Shown in pieces: positions 6,928-14,280 of a stretch of 25,080 nt of DNA (position 1 is the stretch's first letter; each line of letters starts with the position of its first letter). The DNA comes from JBCCWF01 sp038520475. GTDB taxonomy: Bacteria; Cyanobacteriota; Cyanobacteriia; CAKZMO01. The position numbers and the translations under genes are program-made. The DNA is taken from positions 1 through 25,080 of the forward strand of contig JBCBLF010000045.1 in the NCBI GenBank assembly GCA_038520475.1, written 5' to 3'. Below the pieces are notes generated by a model. It was not told where the DNA came from. It made no database searches and saw only the letters and a list, made by a program, of their open reading frames with translations.

Positions 6928-9036
6928 TTAGCCGAAAGTCGAGTTAGCCTGCGTTTTTGCGATAACTTGGGCTTTTCTGAGCTTTCGGACGAGACGTTTG
7001 GCCTGATGTTCGTAAAGCAATTGTGGCAGCGTCCCCGGGACATGATGCATCAGATGATGAGCGACCTCCATTGTGCAACCAGAAATCAACGCCGTCTCTG
7101 AAGCACCGTCAAAGGTTGCACGAGATACAAGTAATTTTTCAACGCTCAGTTGCCATTGGCGAGGAGCCAGCTCTTGTTTTTCAATTCGCTTGAGGCCTTC
7201 AATGGTTGCCAACACAATCAGGCGATCGCCCACGCGAAGACGGGTATCATCAGACGGCATAATCGTGTCAACAGAAGTCCCTGCCCGTCGATGAATGAGT
7301 GGCACGACCCCATAACCGTAGGCAACGTCTGACAATAGCAAGCCGTTGAGCGTATCTCCCTCTTCAATGTTGTATTCCGTCACGAGTACTGTCTGAGGAT
7401 TTAGACGAAACAGACTCAACACATTTTCACCAAATGCCGCTGCGACAAACGCTTCTGCGGATAATGCAGATGCACAGAGGACCTGAGCATAGGGGAAGAG
7501 TTGGGCAACGCGATCGCTAAATCGCTGATCATATGTGCGAATCACCAAACGGCTGTTTGGATTCGCATCATGCACCATGAGACCTAGCTCTAGGTTTTGT
7601 AGCTCATTTTCAGTCACGGCTACGATGCTCTGAGCTGAGTGCAAATTCACTTTTTCTAGAGCAGCATTCAAATTCCCAGTAACGAGCGGAATTTGGGAGA
7701 GCGTGTCTTCATCAGGCAAATGTTCAACGATACCCACAAGCGGATGTCTAAACCGTTGAAGCAAATCAACGACCCGACGCCCGACCCGACCTAGGCCAAT
7801 CACGACCACATGATTTTGAGAAGGAATGGGAGGCCGTTTTTCAAGAAACTGGAGTCTCAGGGTCAATAACTTTTCAGTCAATAGCGCATACAGCACACCG
7901 ACAAATGCCGTGCCAGCAAGGGTCAACAAGAGGCCAAATAATCTCAACCAGACGGGAATTTGAATATCAATTTGGAAGTCGTCAAAGCGATCGCCATATC
8001 CCCCTAATAGCAACACGGCTGTGGCAAAGAAGGCATTGATCACTGACGTATTGGGATAAAACAATCGAAGCAAAATTGTTCCGGTGACCAACAAAACGAT
8101 GACCGTCATACCGCAGATAAGAGCCACTCGCTGAATTTGGTCCTGTGGGTCTGAGCTACTCCAGAGTCGTTGCATGGCTTCAAACCCATTCAACTGTTGT
8201 AGCCCTTCCTTGATTTTTGTTTGCCACGATGACGGCTCAGGTAATTCGTTATCCCCCTCTGACTGACTCGCCAGCATCAGCGGATGCGTCACTTCGATCG
8301 TGATCACAACGTCTCCAGCTTGAATCGTCGTGTTGGGTTCCCAGTGATGAAACTGCTGAAAATTGAGGCTGAACAATCCGTCAGGCGATCGCTCATCATG
8401 CGGCAGGTGCATCAAGACGCGCCGCATTCGGGTATTCAGTTCATGAATTTTTCGAGTTCCGCGCCAATAATGTCGTTCGTCAATGACATGCTGAATCACC
8501 TGAAAGAGCTGATCTTGATGGTCGAAAAACCCCAAGACGCTCTCGTCAATAGCCGCAAGGGCAAAGGCGGATGCGGAGAGCTGAGTTGGTTCGAAAGCAA
8601 TAAAATTACCGAGTTGTTGGTTGAGCAGGTGATTAAGATTCTGTTTAGCGGATCGAGTGACCAGTCGAACCGTCGGATTCAGCAGTCGTGCGGCAAAGGC
8701 GGCTTCTAGATTGGCACGCTCGTTATCAGTGACAAGCAAAATCGCTCGACATTGCTTAATACCTGCTTTTAACAACAGATTTGACTGCCGACAATCGCCC
8801 TGCCAAAGATGCTCCAGAAACGCAGGGATCGATGGCATTTCCCAATCTTGGGGAATATCTTGTTCAATGGCGCTGACGGTGACGCCAAATTCTTTTAACA
8901 TCACGACGCAGTGTTGACCTAAGCTGCCTAACCCACAGACCAAAACAAAATCAGTTTCAGCAGGCTGGGGTCGAGATGGCTCAGATACAGACGTATCGGA
9001 CACGGATATAAATGACTCCGATAACGAATCCGTCAT
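6928..9036 (-). CDS. Potassium-channel-like membrane protein with two RCK (TrkA-N/TrkA-C) modules
   Basis: From ATG at 9036 the protein has 702 residues; the frame extends four codons to a TTG that is less likely. Residues 30-42 (FVLVCGLGSLGQH) and 409-421 (HVVVIGLGRVGRR) are two nucleotide-binding Rossmann cores of RCK/TrkA-N type. Each is followed by a TrkA-C-like region: about 170-255, and about 555-635 ending in RVGDRLIVLATIEGL. Between them lie a membrane helix (about 304-326), a pore-helix segment TAVLLLGGYGD with GGYGD at 345-349 in place of TVGYGD, and a second helix (about 364-390). This order, RCK-2TM-RCK, fits ligand-gated potassium conductance across the inner membrane. A C-terminal 60-70 residues after the second RCK are unrecognised. 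The altered filter makes ion selectivity uncertain. Confidence 0.87.
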   Translation of the reverse strand: MTDSLSESFISVSDTSVSEPSRPQPAETDFVLVCGLGSLGQHCVVMLKEFGVTVSAIEQDIPQDWEMPSIPAFLEHLWQGDCRQSNLLLKAGIKQCRAILLVTDNERANLEAAFAARLLNPTVRLVTRSAKQNLNHLLNQQLGNFIAFEPTQLSASAFALAAIDESVLGFFDHQDQLFQVIQHVIDERHYWRGTRKIHELNTRMRRVLMHLPHDERSPDGLFSLNFQQFHHWEPNTTIQAGDVVITIEVTHPLMLASQSEGDNELPEPSSWQTKIKEGLQQLNGFEAMQRLWSSSDPQDQIQRVALICGMTVIVLLVTGTILLRLFYPNTSVINAFFATAVLLLGGYGDRFDDFQIDIQIPVWLRLFGLLLTLAGTAFVGVLYALLTEKLLTLRLQFLEKRPPIPSQNHVVVIGLGRVGRRVVDLLQRFRHPLVGIVEHLPDEDTLSQIPLVTGNLNAALEKVNLHSAQSIVAVTENELQNLELGLMVHDANPNSRLVIRTYDQRFSDRVAQLFPYAQVLCASALSAEAFVAAAFGENVLSLFRLNPQTVLVTEYNIEEGDTLNGLLLSDVAYGYGVVPLIHRRAGTSVDTIMPSDDTRLRVGDRLIVLATIEGLKRIEKQELAPRQWQLSVEKLLVSRATFDGASETALISGCTMEVAHHLMHHVPGTLPQLLYEHQAKRLVRKLRKAQVIAKTQANSTFG

Positions 9037-9386
9037 GGCAACAGTCAATTCAAGGTCGATTGAAGCGGTGATTATCGAGACAATGTGACATTCAAACCCG
9101 GTTTTGAGAACCCAAGAACTACTATTGTGAGACCTTTGCCATATAAAGGTTCCACGAAAAACAATTTTCAGGCTTTAGACCGTTCGGATTAGTGTTGTGC
9201 GGCCCAGCAAGCGTGCAGCACCCTATCAATACGTGTCATTAGTGTAAGGCCTAACTGTGATACACAATCACGAACTTAATTCAGACTTACTTATGCATTT
9301 ATTGCGCTGTCCACTAGGCACGGTACGGCCACGGCTCGGACTACCATAACGCTTCTGCACTTAACTGAGTCACAGCACATCGCTAC

Positions 9387-9413
9387 AGGACTTTGTATTT
9401 CACACAAGGTCCT
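9387..9413. repeat. Small imperfect inverted repeat
   Basis: Arms 9387-9396 and 9404-9413 pair over ten bases, including one G-U pair, around a seven-base loop. It precedes the larger hairpin by about 25 bases. It could be part of a compound terminator or processing signal for the minus-strand gene ending at 9621. Confidence 0.4.
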
Positions 9414-9437
9414 GGCATTGTCATCCTGTTTCTTCAA

Positions 9438-9496
9438 GAACCAGCTACAGATAAGGGACTAGCGCAAAGCGCTAGTCCCTTATCTGTAGCTGGTTC
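9438..9496. terminator. Perfect 28-bp stem with AAA loop
   Basis: Bases 9438-9465 are the exact reverse complement of 9469-9496, with the three-base loop AAA. It lies 125 bases beyond the DUF4231-like stop, on the transcript's 3' side, so a rho-independent terminator or stabilising hairpin is the simplest reading. Neither side carries a long T-run. The stem is longer than most terminators, so a mobile palindromic element is an alternative. Confidence 0.55.
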
Positions 9497-9620
9497 AACT
9501 GCGATCTCACGCAATGACACCCTGGAATACGTACGCTAGATTCCAGCAATATCGCTTGATGACTTGGCAATGTTGGCTGATGCAGCATCCATATTCATCA
9601 GCCAAACGGTGAGATTGAAA

Positions 9621-11702
9621 CTAAACGGTTTGTTCTTCAGAGCTTTCTCGTTCAGCTTCAGGCACATCCCCTGGCTCGCGCTGGAATGGAGTCATCACGA
9701 ACTCGCCCAGATCGGACAGATTAGATTGAAGATCGTCGTCTTCATCCTCTTCATCGTCAGGTTTATCCCCTGGTTCGCGTTGAAATGGAGTCATCACAAA
9801 CTCACCCAAATCGGACAGATTGGATTGAAAATCATCCTCTTCATCTTCTTCACCATCGGGCTTATCTCCTGCAACCCGTTCAAAAGGAGCAGGAGCAAAT
9901 TCTTCAGCAAGTGGATCAGAAAATACTTTGAGGTCTTCTTCGTAGCCGTCAGGCAAATCCATCTGAAGAGTAGTGTCAACAACGGACGAACCAGCAGAAT
10001 CACTATCATCGAACATCGATTCCGCACTAGAGTCTGCCAATCCATTATTCGATTCGTCGGCAGATGCCCAAGCCTCAGTACCTTGGCGATCGCCACCCTC
10101 TGAGATATCTTCACTCAGAATAGAATCCAGTGATTCATCAAATGTCGTTGGTGTATCAAGCCAGTTTTCGTCAGCAGTATCCGATGGTTCTTCTGTGAAT
10201 GCGGTTGGTTCAGTTGAGACAGAATCAGAATCCTCATCAGCCGAGACTCCATCAAACTCATAATCCGCATCCCTGTAGGCAGATTCCTCATAGGGAGAAT
10301 CGTCGTAGGCACTCTCGTCGTAGGTACTCTCATCGTAGGCACTCTCATCGTAAGCGCCCTCGTCGTATGGCATTTCGTCATACGCTGCTGCATCATCGCC
10401 TATCCACTCATCGGGTACCGGTGCTTCACCCATTTGCTCATCATCGGGTGAGGCTGTTTCGTCGAGATAAGCGCCGTCAGACTGAGCCGTATTCGTCAGC
10501 GTAGACTGCATCTTCGAAAGCCAGCTATCGCCTTCACCCCTCACAATTGAGTCGAAAGCAGCTGTTGCAGAGGCAGCAACTTCAGACTTCTCTGCAACCG
10601 TTTCCGGCAAAACGGCAATGTCCTCATTTTCATCTGACGTGCCGTCATCTTCCTCATCCCCGTACACTTCAGAGAGTGCTTCCCGCATTTCGGTCAACCA
10701 GCTTGCATTTTCTCCTCGAATGATGCCTTCTGCACTTTTTACTAACGTCGACTTGTTGGCTGACTGCTGTTTAGCAACGTCAGACAGTGCTCTCCACCAC
10801 GCTCGAATGTCATACAGATCAGACGCCGCGAGGTTCATGCCAATCAAGTTGGTTTCAACCCGTTTGAATTCTAAAAAGCTGCCGAGTGCTGCAACCACTG
10901 CACTCGTAACGGCAACCCAAATCTCCATTTGAATGGCAGCCAGCAATGTTCCTAGACCGCCAATAATGTAGATCGACCATTGAAACCGCTGAAGTTCTTT
11001 AGCTAAGCGCGTTGCTTTACCCCGGTAATAGTCAAACTGATCCTCAATGCGCCAGTGAACGTATTGTTCTGCGGTGAGATTTGAAAATCCGTCATCTCCT
11101 GGTGCGACTCCGTACACGGGAGGCAACCCTTCTTTTTTATAGTCATAAATCTCTAGCTCAGACATATTGACCTGAGTCTCCATCACCCGTTTTCCGATCT
11201 GCTTGACGCGTCGGGCCAGCGTGACGTCGCGAGTCTCGGGTTTACCTGAGCTTGAAACATAGCCTGGACTGTAAATGCCAACTTGAGTTCGATATCGAAA
11301 AATCTCATGTTTGATGGATTCTGCTGCACTCCGCAGCATGACCCAGCTAATGCCCATATTGAATTTCACAGCCCCAGCAACAAGAATGCTGATGACAATC
11401 GGGATGATGATGATAATCAGGTTTAATCCTCGCCCTACCCATCCTTGGATAGCCTCAAACTGTCCTGGGAGAGACGACTGAAGCAGCTGCGCAAACCAGT
11501 GCCCTTCGTTGAGACTTGTTTCGAGCAGTAGATCCAACACCGCCAGAATGGTCACAATCACCCCAAGCATCGTGATCCATTTTCGCTGCGTGAGAAAACG
11601 CTTCTGGGCTAGATTGGCATTCTTATCAAAGTCGCCAAACCGACGCCATGCGTCCTCTAAGGCTGGGCTGCAATAGGTAGATGATTTGAACTCTGAAGTC
11701 AT
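9621..11702 (-). CDS. DUF4231 / SLATT-like multi-pass membrane protein with long acidic repeat tail
   Basis: The frame opens at GTG 11720, but ATG 11702 is preferred because GGAGAA sits eight bases upstream; this gives 693 residues. Membrane segments lie at about 42-61, 93-112 and 242-276 (probably two passes). The region about 15-300 resembles DUF4231/SLATT proteins, with EQYVHWRIEDQFDYYRGKA before the last pair. From about 325 on the protein is acidic and repetitive. The motif I-[IV]-R-G-E-x-x-S-W-L-x-x-M occurs at about 328 and 387. Seven five-residue YDES-like units follow, and a 33-residue unit (SNLSDLGEFVMTPFQREPGD core) occurs twice plus a partial copy. SLATT proteins can act as membrane effectors in nucleotide-signalling conflict systems; no nucleotidyltransferase is next to this gene, so that role is only a possibility. 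The tail is probably disordered and cytoplasmic. Confidence 0.8.
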   Translation of the reverse strand: MTSEFKSSTYCSPALEDAWRRFGDFDKNANLAQKRFLTQRKWITMLGVIVTILAVLDLLLETSLNEGHWFAQLLQSSLPGQFEAIQGWVGRGLNLIIIIIPIVISILVAGAVKFNMGISWVMLRSAAESIKHEIFRYRTQVGIYSPGYVSSSGKPETRDVTLARRVKQIGKRVMETQVNMSELEIYDYKKEGLPPVYGVAPGDDGFSNLTAEQYVHWRIEDQFDYYRGKATRLAKELQRFQWSIYIIGGLGTLLAAIQMEIWVAVTSAVVAALGSFLEFKRVETNLIGMNLAASDLYDIRAWWRALSDVAKQQSANKSTLVKSAEGIIRGENASWLTEMREALSEVYGDEEDDGTSDENEDIAVLPETVAEKSEVAASATAAFDSIVRGEGDSWLSKMQSTLTNTAQSDGAYLDETASPDDEQMGEAPVPDEWIGDDAAAYDEMPYDEGAYDESAYDESTYDESAYDDSPYEESAYRDADYEFDGVSADEDSDSVSTEPTAFTEEPSDTADENWLDTPTTFDESLDSILSEDISEGGDRQGTEAWASADESNNGLADSSAESMFDDSDSAGSSVVDTTLQMDLPDGYEEDLKVFSDPLAEEFAPAPFERVAGDKPDGEEDEEDDFQSNLSDLGEFVMTPFQREPGDKPDDEEDEDDDLQSNLSDLGEFVMTPFQREPGDVPEAERESSEEQTV
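9671..9890. repeat. 99-bp in-frame tandem repeat in the DUF4231-like gene
   Basis: Units start at 9671, 9770 and 9869, an exact 99-base period; the third is partial and more diverged. It encodes a 33-residue acidic unit ending in TPFQREPGD. Most differences between units 1 and 2 are at third codon positions, suggesting protein-level conservation after duplication. Confidence 0.85.
10275..10379. repeat. Seven 15-bp tandem units encoding YDES-A type pentapeptides
   Basis: Seven consecutive 15-base units, the central ones differing at only one or two bases and the outer ones more diverged. On the minus strand they encode variants of Y-D-E-S-A within the acidic tail of the DUF4231-like protein. 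Such short in-frame repeats can change copy number by slippage. Confidence 0.85.
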
Positions 11703-12356
11703 CGAAGGTTCTCCGGTCACGCTGATGATGAAAAAACGAATGATGAATGATTCAATCTTCTACTACTACTTATACTGATAGTCCGCATAAGCCCCAATCA
11801 TTCAGTTAAAAAATTAAGAATTATAGAGGTTAGAATTTGGCACAAAGAAAAATCCATTAATAGCTGGAGCCCTTACAAAAAAGCATTATCAGCCATTAAT
11901 GGATATCGTTTTAGGGAGTCTTAAAGCTCTGATGTTGGGATTTGTAAATCATTCGATCAATTAAAAATGCACACTTTCATTGCTCAGAGTTCCCGAGTTT
12001 GAGCAGAATGAAACGAGAGTGGATCGCTGTTTTTTGGATTTCTCGAATACTCCAACGTTCTGTGTTCAACAGTGTTCAACGCCTTCAATAACGAAACTAG
12101 AGACAGCGATCGCTTTCCTAATGTTCGCTTTCCTAGTAATCACTTTCCTCAATGATGCACAACATGAGTTATGGAAGATACCCATCCCACAACTCATACC
12201 TCCATCTAAGATTGCCAGCAAGTTCAAGGCTGTACGATCATCTGTTTGCTTCCAATATTTTCGTTGCGATCGCCTCCTTCCGAGAGTGCACCTTCAAATA
12301 GAGCACGTGTGTTTGACAGAGTCATCAGCAAGCCACACGACTTGGCAATGATTACA

Positions 12357-12403
12357 AAGAAATGGGGTTTGAGGGCAGTCATCGCCCCCAAACCCCATTT
12401 CTT
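12357..12403. terminator. 20-bp stem-loop of terminator type, orphan position
   Basis: Arms 12357-12376 and 12384-12403 pair over 20 bases with one A-C mismatch around a seven-base loop. It is GC-rich near the loop and A/T-rich at its base, as in bidirectional terminators, but no recognised gene ends beside it. It may close an unannotated transcript or be a palindromic repeat. Confidence 0.5.
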
Positions 12404-12497
12404 CGTGTAAGACGTTTTGTCCAAAGCGTAACAAAGTCGTTTACATCTCTAACGAATCCTCTAATTGTGGAGTTATATTGAGGAATCTCGTTTAAAA

Positions 12498-12515
12498 AAC
12501 GCTACTGGTAGCGTT
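12498..12515. promoter_or_regulatory. Short perfect inverted repeat upstream of the RTX gene
   Basis: AACGCTA and TAGCGTT flank the tetranucleotide CTGG, about 100 bases before the GTG start at 12616. The symmetry and location suit a protein-binding operator or a small transcript hairpin. No known regulator site is recognised. Confidence 0.3.
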
Positions 12516-12615
12516 GAATAAGCTAACTTGTGCTCTCCAGGTTTGCTTAGGGATTCCATAGTATACACTCCTCATTCCGCTCTCTGCATTCAGCCTAGAA
12601 AAAGGAACGACGCCC

Positions 12616-14190
12616 GTGGCATCACTTACCGGAACTAACCGACAAGACACATTAATCGGGACGCTTCAATCAGATAACATCGATGGACGAAATGGCGACG
12701 ATTTTTTGTTTGGGTTCGCTGGTGACGATACCCTCACAGGAGGCGATGGCGATGATCGATTAGATGGAGCCGTTGGCGATGATGTCGCACTTGGCGGAGA
12801 TGGTGATGACCTCATCATCGGAGGGGGAGGTGGCGATCGCCTAGCGGGTGGTAATGACGATGACAGCATCCGAGGGAATAGAGGACCTGACAGCCTGTTT
12901 GGAGACAATGGCGATGATGACCTGGTCGGCGGTGACGGGGTTGACCGACTCGAAGGAGGTGACGGCGATGATCAGTTGAATGGCGGAAATGGAGCCGATT
13001 TTCTCGAAGGCGGCAATGGGGCCGATCGGATGATTGGAGGCAATGGCAACGACACGTTTCGAGGGCGCGATGGCAACGATACGGTGTTCGGCGGTGCAGG
13101 CGCCGATGATGCTCAAGGGGATGCAGGAAGCGACGTTTTAAGGGGCGATCGCGGCAGCGACAAGTTGCGGGGGGGTGATGGTAGAGATTTCCTTTATGGA
13201 GGCCCCGGTGCTGATCAGCTTGAGGGAGAAAATGGCAGCGATGAGCTGTATGGTGAGCGAGGCAATGATACGCTCTCGGGCGGCAACGACAATGATATTC
13301 TCCAAGGCGGTGGCGGTGTTGATCAATTATCGGGTGGTGATGGGAGCGATCGCCTCAACGGTGGAGGAGGACGAGATAGCCTAGCGGGCAACGATGGCCG
13401 AGACCTACTGGATGGTGGCAGTGGTGGCGATCGCCTGATGGGCGGCGATGGAGCTGACACATTGAACGGCAATAGCGGTAACGATACGCTCCAGGGAAAT
13501 GATGGCAATGACACCATCACCGGTGGTTCAGGAGCAGATGTGCTCGACGGTGGTAGAGGGCAAGACGTCTTAACTGGAAATGCTGGCAACGATCGATATG
13601 TGGTCGACACTCGAAGAGATGTTGTCACTGAAGAAAATAGAGGCGGCACCGATACGGTCGTTGCATCCGTCAGCTACACGCTAGGACAACATCTTGAAAA
13701 CTTGAGTTTTTCTGGCCGTCGCCGGTTGAATGGCACAGGCAACGCCGAAAATAATCAGATCATCGGCAATTCAGGAAAAAACCGATTAGAAGGACGACAG
13801 GGCAACGACACTCTAACTGGAGGTGCCGGTAATGATCGGTTGGTTGGAGGGCTTGGCCGTGACACCTTAACGGGCGGTGGAGGGAGCGATCGCTTCGTGT
13901 TTGAATCAAGTCGCGACGGCGTTGACCGTATTCGAGATTTCAATGTCTCTGAGGATGTGATTGTGATTTCTCGGGATGGATTTGGCACCCGCTTAGCAAG
14001 AGGACGACTGGCTGACCGACGATTCACGGTTGGTAGTGCAGCAGGCGATCGAAATGATCGATTTATCTACCGGAGAAATCAAGGCACGTTGTTATTCGAT
14101 GCGGATGGAACTGGGAATGATGACCCCATCAAAGTTGCGCGGCTGACGCCAGGTTTAGCACTGAGCAGTCAGAATATTGTGATTATTTAA
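12616..14190 (+). CDS. RTX (hemolysin-type) calcium-binding repeat protein
   Basis: The 524 residues start at GTG 12616, with AAAGGAA nine bases upstream. Nearly the whole protein consists of G-G-x-G-x-D-x-L-x-type nonapeptide repeats, from about residue 12 to 330, which fold into calcium-binding parallel beta-rolls outside the cell. An insert at about 331-375 (DRYVVDTRRDVVTEENRGGTD, then SVSYTLGQHLENLSFSG) is of the kind seen in serralysin- and cyanobactin-free cyanobacterial RTX proteins. A short second repeat block follows. The last 100 residues (FVFESSRDGVDRIRDFN to the end ALSSQNIVII) are the usual terminal cap and type I secretion signal. There is no N-terminal signal peptide and no enzymatic domain. 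Type I transporter genes are not in the window. It is likely a secreted or surface-layer protein; its exact role is unknown. Confidence 0.92.
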   Translation: MASLTGTNRQDTLIGTLQSDNIDGRNGDDFLFGFAGDDTLTGGDGDDRLDGAVGDDVALGGDGDDLIIGGGGGDRLAGGNDDDSIRGNRGPDSLFGDNGDDDLVGGDGVDRLEGGDGDDQLNGGNGADFLEGGNGADRMIGGNGNDTFRGRDGNDTVFGGAGADDAQGDAGSDVLRGDRGSDKLRGGDGRDFLYGGPGADQLEGENGSDELYGERGNDTLSGGNDNDILQGGGGVDQLSGGDGSDRLNGGGGRDSLAGNDGRDLLDGGSGGDRLMGGDGADTLNGNSGNDTLQGNDGNDTITGGSGADVLDGGRGQDVLTGNAGNDRYVVDTRRDVVTEENRGGTDTVVASVSYTLGQHLENLSFSGRRRLNGTGNAENNQIIGNSGKNRLEGRQGNDTLTGGAGNDRLVGGLGRDTLTGGGGSDRFVFESSRDGVDRIRDFNVSEDVIVISRDGFGTRLARGRLADRRFTVGSAAGDRNDRFIYRRNQGTLLFDADGTGNDDPIKVARLTPGLALSSQNIVII

Positions 14191-14280
14191 CATGACTGGG
14201 CAATCGTGCATTTCAAACACTTGGGAAGGTCAGCCTCCTTACAAAACTGCGAATCTTCTATGGCACGTAACAGAAACGAT

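Larger units (their letters stand above)
9037..9620. other. Gene-free spacer with two hairpins
   Basis: About 580 bases separate two minus-strand genes. I see no credible coding frame. The stretch contains an imperfect 10-base-stem hairpin at 9387-9413 and the long perfect hairpin at 9438-9496, both downstream of the DUF4231-like gene. The promoter of the channel gene presumably lies near 9040-9180. Confidence 0.5.
11703..12615. other. Gene-poor intergenic region with inverted repeats
   Basis: About 910 bases between the divergent DUF4231-like and RTX genes. A 123-codon + frame at 11980-12351 has low-complexity, unconvincing sequence and no ribosome-binding site, so it is not called as a gene. 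The region holds three diverged 15-base direct repeats (12111-12155), a long hairpin (12357-12403), and a short inverted repeat (12498-12515) about 100 bases before the RTX start. Promoters for both flanking genes must lie here. Confidence 0.5.

Noticed and set aside
11980..12351. 123-codon + frame in the intergenic region, ending next to a hairpin
   Set aside because: The sequence is low in protein-like features, has no ribosome-binding site, and shows no family motif. The nearby hairpin alone is not enough.
12616..14190. RTX repeats read as a DNA repeat element or CRISPR-like array
   Set aside because: The repeats are in frame and encode calcium-binding nonapeptides. Spacing and sequence variation follow codons, not identical DNA units.
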